Made by a program: the position numbers and the translations under genes
Source: JAHECQ01 sp047638695
GTDB taxonomy: Bacteria; Actinomycetota; Acidimicrobiia; Acidimicrobiales; SZUA-35
Assembly (NCBI GenBank): GCA_047638695.1
Contig: JBLINY010000007.1
Location: forward strand, 1 to 64,000
Reading direction: 5' to 3'
Length of the DNA: 64,000 bases
Notes under the pieces: generated by a model
What the model saw: the letters and a program-made list of their open reading frames with translations, nothing else
Database searches by the model: none
What the model was told of the DNA's origin: nothing
Part shown: piece by piece, positions 23,060-32,647 of the stretch
Layout of the letters: every line of letters starts with the position of its first letter
How positions within the stretch are numbered: the first letter of the stretch is position 1

Positions 23060-24349
23060 ATGACCAAGAGGGAGCACGTGGAAGCGGGCGACCCCGACCA
23101 CTCGGGACTGGCCGAGATCATCCGCCAGGAGTGGCCGCGCATCGTGGCCACCCTTGTTGGCGACCTCGGCGATCTGGCCGAGGCCGAAGATGCGGTGCAG
23201 GAAGCCACCCTTGAAGCCATGCGGGCATGGCCCGAGCGTGGTGTTCCCGATCGGCCCGGCGCCTGGCTCACCACGGTCGCTCGCCGTCGGGCGATCGACC
23301 GCCTCCGTCGCGCCGAAACCGGCCGCTCGAAGGCCGAACTGGCAGCTCGACTCCACGAGCGCCTCGAACCCAACAGCGACGAAGCCCTCGACCTGACCGA
23401 TGACATGCTGAACAACGCAAGCATGTTGCGCGACGAACAACTCCGCCTCCTGTTCGCCTGTTGCCACCCTTCGCTTCGGCCGGAGGCACAAATGGCGCTG
23501 ACACTTCGCAGCATCGGAGGCCTCACCACGACCGAGATCGCCCGCGCCTTCGTCCAACCCGAAGCCACGGTGGCGCAGCGGTTAGTGCGGGCCAAGAAAA
23601 AAATAGCTGGCGCCGCCATCCCGTTCCGGATTCCCCCTGATCACGAGCTTCTTTCTCGCACCAATCTGGTCCGACGCATCGTCTATCTGATCTTCAACGA
23701 GGGCTACAACGCCACAAGCGGCGACGAAATCATGCGGGCCGATCTGTGCCTCGAGGCCATTCGTTTGGCCGAGCTACTGGCCGAGCTCACTCCCGATGAC
23801 GCTGAGTCGCTTGGTCTCGTCGCCCTCCTGCATCTCATTCATGCCAGGGCCAACGCCCGCACAGACGACGTCGGCAACGCGGTGCTCCTGCGCAATCAAG
23901 ATCGGAAACGCTGGGACCGTGATCGCATCGAGCGCGGCGCCGCTGTGCTCGACAGAGCCATCAAGCTCGAACGGCCCGGGCCGTTCCAATTTCAGGCCGC
24001 CATCCAAGCGGTGCATGCCGACGCAGACAGCGCCGACACCACCGACTGGCTACAGATAGAGCTGCTCTACGCCCGACTCATCGCCATAGAGCCAACGCCC
24101 GTCGGCAGGCTCAACCATGCGGTCGCTGTCTCAATGTCTCGCGAACCGCAGGCCGGGCTTGCTCTACTGGCTGCAGACGACCTGGCTAAAGCCCTCGTCC
24201 GCTACCCCCACTACCACTCCGCCAGGGCCGAACTGCTACGAGGCCTTGATCCCACAGCTGCCGCAGCGGCCTACGACCAGGCTTTGGCCTGCACCGAAAG
24301 CGAGCCGGAACGACGATTCCTGCAGCGTCGACTCGACGAGCTCATCTGA
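23060..24349 (+). CDS. ECF42-type RNA polymerase sigma factor
   Basis: A 429-residue extracytoplasmic-function sigma factor. Region 2 is DLAEAEDAVQEATLEAMRAWPE, then RPGAWLTTVARRRAIDRLRR. Region 4 includes RPEAQMALTLRSIGGLTTTEIARAF and ATVAQRLVRAKKKI. The long C-terminal extension (about residues 200-429) is helical, with a TPR-like pattern, the hallmark of the ECF42 group. No anti-sigma gene is adjacent; the DGPF protein upstream is the usual partner. Start ATG 23060. Confidence 0.87.
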   Translation: MTKREHVEAGDPDHSGLAEIIRQEWPRIVATLVGDLGDLAEAEDAVQEATLEAMRAWPERGVPDRPGAWLTTVARRRAIDRLRRAETGRSKAELAARLHERLEPNSDEALDLTDDMLNNASMLRDEQLRLLFACCHPSLRPEAQMALTLRSIGGLTTTEIARAFVQPEATVAQRLVRAKKKIAGAAIPFRIPPDHELLSRTNLVRRIVYLIFNEGYNATSGDEIMRADLCLEAIRLAELLAELTPDDAESLGLVALLHLIHARANARTDDVGNAVLLRNQDRKRWDRDRIERGAAVLDRAIKLERPGPFQFQAAIQAVHADADSADTTDWLQIELLYARLIAIEPTPVGRLNHAVAVSMSREPQAGLALLAADDLAKALVRYPHYHSARAELLRGLDPTAAAAAYDQALACTESEPERRFLQRRLDELI

Positions 24350-24371
24350 AGTTGCACGAACTCCTGACCAC

Positions 24372-25268
24372 TTAGTTCGCGTGCAGCTCGGCGTTGATGC
24401 CGCCCCAACGCTCCGGGTCAGCCACTCGAAGCTCGACCGCGCCGCTTACCGAGTTGCGGATTAGCAGCATGCCCGAACGGCCTGAAAGCTCGCCGGCCTT
24501 CGTTACTGACCCGTCAGGCAGTGTCACGACGGTGCCGGCCGTCACATAGAGGCCGGCCTCGACGGTGCAATTGTCGCCAAGTGAAATACCGATGCCGGCA
24601 TTGGCTCCGATCAGGCAGTGTTCGCCAACCGACAGCTTCTCTTTGCCACCCCCGGACAACGTGCCCATGATGGAAGCGCTGCCGCCGAGATCGCTGTGGG
24701 CACCCAAGACGACCCCTTGGCTGATACGGCCTTCGACCATCGCTGGTCCCAGCGTGCCGGCATTAAAGTTACAGAATCCCTCGTGCATCACGGTGGTGCC
24801 CTCTGAGAGATGGGCCCCGAGGCGTACCCGATCGGCGTCGGCGATGCGGACGCCGGGCGGGATCACGTAGTCGATCATCCGAGGGAACTTGTCGACTGCG
24901 AAGACGTTGACTTGCTGACCCTCAGCAGCCGCCCTCGAACGCAGTTCATCGACCGCATCGGGCACGACGGGCCCCGCCGAGGTCCACGCGACGTTGGCGA
25001 GCAAACCGAAAACACCATCCAGATTCAATTCGTTGGGGCGCACCTGGCAGCGACTGAGCAGGTGCAGCCGAAGGTAGGCGTCGGCGGCATCGGCCGCTAC
25101 GTCGTCCAAGGAGTCGATTGTGACCGAGACCGACTCGCCCCGGATGAGACCCAGGGTTTCAGCCAGGCAACCGCGCTCGGCGGAAACGCCCTCTGCGGGG
25201 AACCAGGCGTCAAGCCTGGCGCCCGACGCAACGTCGATGTAACTGTGTCCGGAAGCCGTGATGCTCAT
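24372..25268 (-). CDS. dapD: Tetrahydrodipicolinate N-succinyltransferase
   Basis: A 298-residue actinobacterial-type DapD, fourth step of lysine/diaminopimelate synthesis by the succinylase route. The left-handed beta-helix core reads RIADADRVRLGAHLSEGTTV, MHEGFCNFNAGTLG and GGSASIMGTLSGGG, ending NSVSGAVELRV and LHAN. Its middle, VDKFPRMIDYVIPPGVRI, is nearly identical to the mycobacterial enzyme. Start ATG 25268 (MSITASGHSYIDV) matches homologues and leaves the divergent lexA operator free; ATG 25355 would run the coding region through a LexA box. Confidence 0.92.
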   Translation of the reverse strand: MSITASGHSYIDVASGARLDAWFPAEGVSAERGCLAETLGLIRGESVSVTIDSLDDVAADAADAYLRLHLLSRCQVRPNELNLDGVFGLLANVAWTSAGPVVPDAVDELRSRAAAEGQQVNVFAVDKFPRMIDYVIPPGVRIADADRVRLGAHLSEGTTVMHEGFCNFNAGTLGPAMVEGRISQGVVLGAHSDLGGSASIMGTLSGGGKEKLSVGEHCLIGANAGIGISLGDNCTVEAGLYVTAGTVVTLPDGSVTKAGELSGRSGMLLIRNSVSGAVELRVADPERWGGINAELHAN

Positions 25269-25331
25269 GGCGCCGATCTTCGCATCTGTGCCGGCGGCTT
25301 CCAACGAGCTGGCTAGAGAAATCGCCGGCGA

Positions 25332-25378
25332 TCGAACACCTGTACGGTCTGTCATGGCATACTCGATCACACGTTCGA
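25332..25378 (+). promoter_or_regulatory. Two LexA boxes in the lexA promoter
   Basis: TCGAACACCTGTACGG (25332-25347) and TCGATCACACGTTCGA (25363-25378) lie just upstream of lexA ATG 25397. The second overlaps the region before its AAGGAG site. This fits LexA autoregulation. Confidence 0.8.
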
Positions 25379-25396
25379 CCAGCAAGGAGAGCCACG

Positions 25397-26041
25397 ATGG
25401 GTCAAGAACACAAGCTCAGCGACCGCCAGAAGGCCATTCTGGAGTTCATCAGCGACCAGATGCGCGACCGTGGGTACCCGCCGTCGGTCCGCGAGATCGC
25501 AGCGGAGGTCGGACTCACGTCTCCATCGACCGTGCACTCCCATTTGGCCACACTGCAAAAGCACGGATACCTCGAGCGCGACCCGTCAAAGCCACGCGCC
25601 ATCAAGGTGCGTTGGGATTCGAACACCGGTGCCAGCAATATCGAACGTCGACCCGTTCGCCACGTTCCCCTCGTGGGGAGCGTGGCCGCCGGCACCGATG
25701 TGTTGGCTTCGGAGCACATCGAGGAAACCATTCCGGTTCCCGCCGATCTCACGGGCGACGGCGAGCTGTTCATGCTCACGGTTCGCGGGCACTCCATGAT
25801 CGAAGCCGGCATCCTCGACGGAGACTTCGTGGTGGCCCGGGTGCAGACAACGGCTCGCACCGGCGACATCGTGGTAGCGGGCATTCCAGGTGAAGAAGCC
25901 ACGGTCAAGACCTACAGCCTTGACAACAAACGGGGCAAAGTTGTGCTGTTGCCCTCGAACTCGGCGCTTCAGCCCATGCACTTCGACCCAGACGAGGTTG
26001 AGATCTTCGGCAAGGTCGTGACCGTCATGCGACGCCTGTAA
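25397..26041 (+). CDS. lexA: SOS repressor LexA
   Basis: A 214-residue repressor. The winged helix (residues 1-70) has LSDRQKAILEFISD and SVREIAAEVGLTSPSTVHSH. The autocleavage site Ala98-Gly99 lies in VPLVGSVAAGTD. The S24-type dyad is Ser133 in VRGHSMIEAGI and Lys171 in EEATVKTYS. AAGGAG precedes ATG 25397. RecA at 55825 in this window would stimulate its cleavage; targets seen here are lexA, recA and the ChiZ-like gene. Confidence 0.97.
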   Translation: MGQEHKLSDRQKAILEFISDQMRDRGYPPSVREIAAEVGLTSPSTVHSHLATLQKHGYLERDPSKPRAIKVRWDSNTGASNIERRPVRHVPLVGSVAAGTDVLASEHIEETIPVPADLTGDGELFMLTVRGHSMIEAGILDGDFVVARVQTTARTGDIVVAGIPGEEATVKTYSLDNKRGKVVLLPSNSALQPMHFDPDEVEIFGKVVTVMRRL

Positions 26042-26048
26042 CAGGCGG

Positions 26049-26831
26049 CTAAGCCGGTTGCTCCTGTAACGCCAACCGCTCCTGCAACGACGTTTCGGCT
26101 ATGTGGTCGACCTCGCTGTCAGTGAAGCCGGCCATCTTGCGGAACTGGCGAGCTAGGCGAATCGGCGAATCGGCTTCTTCTCCGCGCACACCGCGAAAGT
26201 TGAACAGACCATCGACGACTCGCTGAAACTCGATCGCCGCCTTGCGACGCTCGGGATCATCTTCGGTGACGGCACGCAGCCACTTCGATCCCATTTTCAC
26301 GTGAGTGACCTCGTCTGCGAGCATGTAGTCCTCGCAGAACTCGAGAATCGGATCGTTCATCTCGCTACCGAAGTCGCGCATCTGCGAGAAGACGTCGATG
26401 GCCAGGCCTTCAAGCGCACGGTTGACGCCAGCCAGGCGGAATACCGGATCGTCGTGGCATGCCGCTTCGAACAACGTGGTGGTCTCGACATACTCGCCCA
26501 ACTCGCCCCCCATGTGCTCGGCCAACTTCACCGAGATCTCACAGTGGCGAGCTTCATCCCAACATTGGCGGGCCATGTCCAGCTTCAGTTCGTAGGGAAC
26601 CTCGTCAGTGCCGAAGTCGAAGGCGGTGCGACCTGCACCCTCAAGGGCCTGAATCTCTCCGACAAAAATGCCGTGCATGCGACGGCGAGCTCGTTCGCCA
26701 ACGTCATCGGCCTTGGGGTCGACGTGGCCGACCTCGAAACCGTCGCGCGTGTCAGCGAAACGCTGCTCGCTGTTCTGGCGGTTGAAGCGATCGTCTCGCG
26801 CCAGCGAAGAAGGCTCGATGTTTTTTCGCAT
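26049..26831 (-). CDS. DUF455-type ferritin-like protein
   Basis: A 260-residue helical protein. Carboxylate/histidine motifs of a diiron four-helix bundle are visible: IQALEGAGRTAFDF, ARQCWDEARHCEIS, RALEGLAIDVFSQM and MLADEVTHVKMGSKWL. The spacing resembles ferritin-like proteins of the DUF455 family. The redox substrate is unknown. It converges with lexA (7 bp between the ends) and diverges from hrpB across 55 bp. Start ATG 26831. Confidence 0.75.
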   Translation of the reverse strand: MRKNIEPSSLARDDRFNRQNSEQRFADTRDGFEVGHVDPKADDVGERARRRMHGIFVGEIQALEGAGRTAFDFGTDEVPYELKLDMARQCWDEARHCEISVKLAEHMGGELGEYVETTTLFEAACHDDPVFRLAGVNRALEGLAIDVFSQMRDFGSEMNDPILEFCEDYMLADEVTHVKMGSKWLRAVTEDDPERRKAAIEFQRVVDGLFNFRGVRGEEADSPIRLARQFRKMAGFTDSEVDHIAETSLQERLALQEQPA

Positions 26832-26886
26832 GATCTGGTCCCCTTAGAACAGCTGGCTGCTAGTAGAACGTAGCTGTTCCACGGCG

Positions 26887-29364
26887 GTGTCGGCCATACC
26901 CCAACAAGCAACTACCCGGACTCACCACGTGCTTCGACAACAGACCGATCTTCCGATCGAAGCCGCCTCGGCGGCTATCTCGTCAGCCATCGGCGAGGGC
27001 TCGTTAGTACTCACCGCCGAACCGGGTGCCGGAAAGTCGAGCATCGTGCCCCTGCTGGCCGCAGCCTGCACTGAGCAACGAGTCGTTGTGCTGGAGCCAC
27101 GTCGCTTGGCCGCCCGAGCAACGGCCAGCCGATTGAGCTCACTGCTGTCCGAATGCGGCGGGGTCGGCGATCTGGTGGGCCTCACCATTCGGGGTGAACG
27201 CAAGGTGTCGGCTCGCACCAGGATCGAGGTGGTCACAGAAGCCGTACTCACAGCCCGTCTGCAACGTGATGCCGAACTCCCAGGGGTAGGAGTAGTTGTC
27301 TTCGACGAGTTCCACGAGCGCAACCTTCATAGCGATCTTGGTCTCGCCATGGCCCTCGAAAGCCGTGCCTCGATCAGACCCGACTTGGCCTTGGTCGTGA
27401 TGTCGGCCACCCTCGATCCCGCACCGGTAGCTCGACTGCTCGAAACATCGAACATCATCGAAGTTCCCGGACGGACGTTCCCGGTAGAAACGACGTATCT
27501 GGTCAGACCCGATCAGCGCACTTGGGCGACCGCGGTGGCGAGGGCAGCGGTCGAGGCACTGCACCAGATCGAGGGCGACGTGCTGGCCTTCGTCCCCGGT
27601 CGCAGAGAGATCGGGCAGGTCGAACGGACAATCAGGTCGGCGTTGGCATCGTCATCCTCCGCTGCCCAATGCGAGGTCATCGGGCTTCACGGCGGGTCGA
27701 ACGCCAACGTTCAACGAGCCGTTCTCGACCATGGCCGAGGCCGGCGAATCATCGTTGCCACCTCGGTGGCCGAGACGTCGGTGACTCTTCCTGGCATCGA
27801 AGCTGTGGTCGACGGCGGTTTGCTGCGACGAGCCCGCTACGACGCCCTGACTGGACTGGGGCGCCTCGAGACGGTACAGGTGACACGATTCGCCGCCGAC
27901 CAGCGGCGCGGGCGGGCCGGTCGTTTGAGGCCGGGTATGTGTTTCCGCCTGTGGTCCCCTGATGATCACCGTCATTTGGACGACTCCGTCCCACCAGAGA
28001 TCGTTGACGGCGACCCGCTGCCGGTCACCTTCGAGCTGGCGCGATGGGGTGATCCTCAGGGTCTGGGCCTACCGCTTCTTGACCACCCGGGATCCGAACG
28101 GCTGGCTGCTGGCCGCTCGTTGCTGGCCAAACTCGAGTTGGTCGACGACACCGGGAGCCTCACCGCGGCGGGCCGAGCAGCCGCCAGTTTGGGGGTCCAT
28201 CCGCGACTCGGCCGCCTTCTGTTGACGGCAGCCGGCACCGGTGACCCAAAGCTCGGGCTGCTAGCGGCGGCATTGCTGGATGGCGATCGGTGGCCCGACA
28301 CGCCGGATCTGGCCGCCGAGATCGATCGGCGTCGTAATGAACTGGGGCGTTCGACAACCCGCTTGCGTAGACGTCTCGAGAAGGCCACTCCGAAAGCCAA
28401 GCGACCCAACTCAGCAGAGACCGGATCACCCGACCCCAGCGACCTTGGCTCCCTTCTTGCAACTGCCTGGCCTGATCGAGTGGCGATGGCCCGTCCAACC
28501 AGGCCAGGCCACTTCCTGTTGGCAACCGGACGCGAGGTGGTCGTGAAAGACGGGCCGATGGCTGCGGCTGAGTTTCTTGTAATCGCCGAGGCGGATGGCA
28601 TGGCCCGAGCTGCCAACGCCCGCCGGGTTGCCGTCATCGACCGAGCCACCGTGCTCGACCAACTGTCAAAGCATGTCGAGTGGGTCGATCACGTCGATTG
28701 GGATGAGCGCACCGACTCGCTCCGAGCAGAGCGGCAACAGAAGCTCGGCTCCATCGTGCTGCACACTTCTCCCCTGTTGGAGCCCGATCCGGCGGCCGTC
28801 CAAGCTGGCCTGGCCCGGGGACTACGCCGCCGTGGCCTCGACGTGCTGCGTTGGACCGAGCGAGGAGAAGAACTTCGTCATCGGTTGCGCTGGTTACACG
28901 AGCAGCAACCATCCGACTGGCCAGCCATGGACGAGCGGACCTTGCTCGACCGCATCGAAGAATGGCTCGATCTCACGCTCTGCCGCTCCCCGGCAGACAT
29001 CCGTCGGCTTCAGATAGATCGCCAACTATCCGCCCTGCTGCCTTGGAACCAACAAAACGAGGTCGATCGACTTGCCCCAACCCAGCTACCACTTCCCCGC
29101 GGCGGCAGTAGGCGCGTCGACTACAGCTCAGGGCGACCAACATGGGCAGTCCGATTACAGGATGTATTCGGATTGGACGTTCATCCAGTCATGGGTCCTC
29201 ACCGCCAACCCGTGACCATCGAGCTGTTGTCACCGGCCAACCGCCCAGCCCAAGTCACCAACGACCTCCCTGGCTTCTGGCGCGGCTCCTATGCCGCCGT
29301 TCGCTCCGATCTTCGGGGCCGCTACCCCAAACATGCCTGGCCCGAGCAACCATGGACAGAGTGA
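26887..29364 (+). CDS. hrpB: ATP-dependent helicase HrpB
   Basis: An 825-residue DEAH-box helicase. Visible motifs: AEPGAGKSSIVPLLAA (Walker A), VVFDEFHERNLHSDLGL (DEAH-type Walker B), VVMSATLDPAPVARLLE, IIVATSVAETSVTLPGIEAVVD and QRRGRAGRLRPG (arginine finger). The HrpB-specific C-terminal module follows to the end. Start GTG 26887 is used; GTG 26929 (before LRQQTDLPIEAA) would fit the usual HrpB N-terminus better. The stop codon falls inside the first unit of a 30-bp repeat. Confidence 0.92.
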   Translation: MSAIPQQATTRTHHVLRQQTDLPIEAASAAISSAIGEGSLVLTAEPGAGKSSIVPLLAAACTEQRVVVLEPRRLAARATASRLSSLLSECGGVGDLVGLTIRGERKVSARTRIEVVTEAVLTARLQRDAELPGVGVVVFDEFHERNLHSDLGLAMALESRASIRPDLALVVMSATLDPAPVARLLETSNIIEVPGRTFPVETTYLVRPDQRTWATAVARAAVEALHQIEGDVLAFVPGRREIGQVERTIRSALASSSSAAQCEVIGLHGGSNANVQRAVLDHGRGRRIIVATSVAETSVTLPGIEAVVDGGLLRRARYDALTGLGRLETVQVTRFAADQRRGRAGRLRPGMCFRLWSPDDHRHLDDSVPPEIVDGDPLPVTFELARWGDPQGLGLPLLDHPGSERLAAGRSLLAKLELVDDTGSLTAAGRAAASLGVHPRLGRLLLTAAGTGDPKLGLLAAALLDGDRWPDTPDLAAEIDRRRNELGRSTTRLRRRLEKATPKAKRPNSAETGSPDPSDLGSLLATAWPDRVAMARPTRPGHFLLATGREVVVKDGPMAAAEFLVIAEADGMARAANARRVAVIDRATVLDQLSKHVEWVDHVDWDERTDSLRAERQQKLGSIVLHTSPLLEPDPAAVQAGLARGLRRRGLDVLRWTERGEELRHRLRWLHEQQPSDWPAMDERTLLDRIEEWLDLTLCRSPADIRRLQIDRQLSALLPWNQQNEVDRLAPTQLPLPRGGSRRVDYSSGRPTWAVRLQDVFGLDVHPVMGPHRQPVTIELLSPANRPAQVTNDLPGFWRGSYAAVRSDLRGRYPKHAWPEQPWTE

Positions 29365-32223
29365 CGACGAACGGAGGAACCAATAAAAGAGTGACGACGA
29401 ACGGAGGAACCAATAAAAGAGTGACGACGAACGGAGGAACCAATAAAAGAGTGACGACGAACGGAGGAACCAATAAAACAGCGACCGAGGAAGATACGTA
29501 CGGCAACCGCGCCGGCCGAAGCAAAGGATCCATCCGCTGGTTGGCGGTGGTCCTGGCCAGCTGCCTGCTCGCAGCGGCCTGCACCGCGTCCACGTCGTCG
29601 ACCTCGCCTGCCGGTCCAACGACGTCAGGTGGCTCGGCTGGCCAGAACGATCCGACACGTGCCACCGTCGAAGTGGCAACCGAGCGCGATGGCTTCGACG
29701 ATCACACGCTGCTGGATATCGACACGGTCGAGACCTTCGAAGCCCTGGCCCGAAGCGAAGGCAGCCAATCGGTCGTCAAGTTGGTGATCCCTACGTTTCA
29801 GACCGCAAGCGACGTCCACTGGTTCGACACCAACTTCTACGAGTTGCATGACGAGTGGTTCTGGTTCCGATTGATCAACGGTCAGCTGACGCCGGGAACC
29901 AACATGGACCCAGCTGAGGAACTTCAGTTCGGTTCGATTGGCGAGGTCTACCAGTGGGCCGAGCAGCAGGAGCGAGCCGATCTACCGCTCGACCTACGTT
30001 GGATCTCGAGTCGCACCTTCGGACGCGAACGGCTGTATTCACCACAGTTCTATGCGCTCGCGCTCGACACCGAACCACGCTCATACGGAGTCGGATCGAT
30101 CGTTCGACTCACCGAGCAAGACGCCACCCAACACTGGCTACTCGAGCTCGAGTACAGCGACGAGCCATCCCCAACTGAGATCGCCCAGTTCTTCGACCAT
30201 CTGACCGCCACCCTGCCGGCCGAGATCGGCGATCAACTTCAATGGGTGGTTCGATCGCCGCCACAAGAGGCGACCGCACCTCGGATGGAGAGCGACGAGT
30301 CCCCGTACGCCGACCGCATTGTCCGCGACGACGAGCTGGTCGAACCCGGTGAGGTCACGGTGTACAACGAGGGCATCGCCGCCGGACGGTTGTTGTTAGT
30401 GGCCGAGGGACGAGCCGATCTCACCGATGCCCGCGAGGGCGACCTCGTCCTCACCGAACAAGTACCAGATTGGTTGCCGCCAGCGAGCGCACTCGTCACA
30501 TCCGATCCCCAGACCCCACTGGCCCACGTGAACCTGCTCGCCCGCAATCGTGGAATCCCAAACCTGTCCGTGGCCGGCCTGCTTGATGACCCTGCCGTGC
30601 TTCAGGCGGCTCGTGGTCGTGGTCACGCCGTGATCAGGGCGAGCGGCACCGGCGAAGTCGAGTTGGTTCTGATCACCGAGTCCGAGTTCATACTCTGGCA
30701 GGCTCGCCAGTCGAGTACCCCCATCTCGGTTCCCTCCGTTGATCCCGACTCGATCCCGTTCTCCGTCGACCTCATCGTCGTCGCGGCATCAGACCCTGAG
30801 ATCGATCAGTGGCGCGCGGTCATAGGCGGAAAATCCGCTGGCTACCTCGCCCTTTCTGGGAGCGGAAGACATCACCACGCCGCCTACTCCGCTTGCCCTC
30901 ACGGTGGCGCCCTATCAGCAGCACATGGGGCAGCTCGAAGATGCTCTCGCGGCGATGCTGTCGGACCGCGATTTCGATCGCGATCAACGAACTCGCTTCC
31001 TACTTCTCGAGGGCCCGGAAGACTTCAGCGACGCCTATCCCAATCCGGACGACGAGATCTTCGCCACCACCTTCGCCCAGGAACATCCCGTGGGTACCCC
31101 GCTCGGCGACATCGTCGGCGCTGGCGGTTTCCAACGACTGATCCGCGACACGTCGCTAGCCGTCGAGACATCGCGCCAACTCCGTCAAGTTGTCATCACC
31201 CACTTGGCCGACCAGGCATCAAGCCAAGGGTTGCGCTTCCGGTCGTCAAGCACGGTAGAGGACATCGAGGGCTTCAACGGTGCAGGTCTCTACGACTCGA
31301 ACACCGGGTTTCTCGACCCAGAACTGGCCGTTGATGAGGGCGACAGAAAGAAGAGCCTCGAGTGGGCGCTCCTCAAGACTTGGTCGTCATACTGGGGGTT
31401 CGAAGCGTTCGAGGAACGGCATCGAGAAAACGTTGACCACCGGAGTGGTGGTATGGCGGTTCTGGTACATGCTCGCTTTGATGACGAGCTCGAGTTGAAC
31501 AACGGCGTCGCAACCGTGACGCTGCACGCCGATGGCGGGGCCGACGTCGTGATCAACGCGTTGGCCGGCGCCATCAGTGTCACCAATCCCGACGGGTCGG
31601 GCCTACTACCTGAGGAGATAGCCGTGAGCGTTGCCCCCGACGGGCGATCCGAGATCGTCGCGATAACCCGGTCACAGGACATCGGTGGCACCGAACAAGA
31701 AGCCGTGCTCGACCGCCAGGCAGTCGACGAGCTGGTCGCACAACTCCAGCGCGTCGCCGAGTGGTGGCGCCGCGACGCGAATCAATCGCTCTCTGAGGCC
31801 CAGCGAGTTCAGACCGTTGTGCTCGACTACGAGTTCCGCACCGTGGCCGCAGGCTGGCCTGAATGGGCTGATGGAAGTTCGCTCCCCCGGCGAATCGTGC
31901 TGAAACAAGTTCGCAGTCTTGATCCTGGGCTACGTGGCCTGCCGACCGAAGTACTGGATCTTGCGGTCGGCCGTGACATTCTGGCTCGGGCCCGTTCGGT
32001 CACCGAGATCTCGTGTGATGATCTGGTACACCACGAGATACTGACCGATCCACTCCTCGAGCCTGACCTTGGCTACAGCGACGAACCATTGATCGTCGGG
32101 AGAGCCCCTAGTATCCAAGGGGAAGCAGACGACTGTGAGCGTCGCGTCTTGTTCCTCGACGGAGCCGGATTCTTGGAGCGGCTGCTGGAGACGGGCACCC
32201 CACTGCTCGCGGTCGGACCGTGA
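29352..32223 (+). CDS. Lipoprotein with phosphohistidine and PPDK ATP-grasp domains (single-base frameshift)
   Basis: Signal peptide with lipobox LLAAAC about 75 codons after ATG 29352 (closer if a GTG in the repeat is used, e.g. 29451). A unique N-terminal domain is followed by a PEP-utilizer-like swivelling segment (LVTSDPQTPLAHVNLLAR). A PPDK-type ATP-grasp domain follows (IGGKSAGYLAL, then LRFRSSSTVEDIEGFNGAG). The frame changes at 30858-30860, where GGG appears to hold one G too many; the downstream frame then runs GAEDITTPPTPLALTV to 32223. An ATP-grasp enzyme outside the membrane is unusual. Sequence error, pseudogene or real recoding are all possible. Confidence 0.7.
29361..29480. repeat. 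Four perfect 30-bp tandem copies joining two genes
   Basis: Units start at 29361, 29391, 29421 and 29451; only the last base or two of the final copy differ. Each encodes VTTNGGTNKR in the frame of the next gene and contains a GTG plus an AACGGAGGA ribosome-binding-like sequence. The hrpB stop (29362-29364) is in the first copy. Confidence 0.95.
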
Positions 32224-32273
32224 CCGACTGAGGTATCCCCCGCTTCGGCTTGGCGGCGATAGAGACTATTCGG

Positions 32274-32579
32274 ATGGCGAACGGTGGAGAAATCACGCAG
32301 GACCAGAAGCCGGGCATGGAGCAGGCGATCGACCTCGTCTCGGCGGATGGTGACGCAGCCGCGATGACCGACGGACCCTGCCTTGTGACCTATGTCGACA
32401 ACACTGGCCTTGAACGAGTTCACCCCACAACCGAACTGGGCGAAGCCGTTCGCCTCGCCGAGTCGCTCTACAACGACTACAGCATCACCGGGGCCCAGGT
32501 ATTCCTACTTCACGAAATCGAGATCAACTTACGCCAGGTTGAACGCATCGTTCTCGAATCCTCGGCCGAGGTCGCCTGA
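32274..32579 (+). CDS. Small acidic protein of unknown function
   Basis: 101 residues from ATG 32274; TTG 32250 could add eight. No transmembrane segment. It includes CLVTYVDNTGLERVHPTTE and LYNDYSITGAQVFLLHE, a mixed alpha/beta pattern with an acidic pI. It lies 50 bp after the PPDK lipoprotein on the same strand. Not recognised. Confidence 0.5.
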   Translation: MANGGEITQDQKPGMEQAIDLVSADGDAAAMTDGPCLVTYVDNTGLERVHPTTELGEAVRLAESLYNDYSITGAQVFLLHEIEINLRQVERIVLESSAEVA

Positions 32580-32602
32580 CACCCGTTAGGCCACGACCAA
32601 AG

Positions 32603-32647
32603 AGGAAAACCGTCACCACGTGACGAGGAAAACCGTCACGAAGTGAC
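32603..32647. repeat. Two 22-bp tandem copies spanning the dapE stop
   Basis: Units at 32603 and 32625 share GAGGAAAACCGTCAC and end in GTGAC, each forming a GTCAC-N3-GTGAC palindrome. On the minus strand the copies repeat the last codons of dapE and its TGA stop. They could also act as small termination hairpins. Confidence 0.85.
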
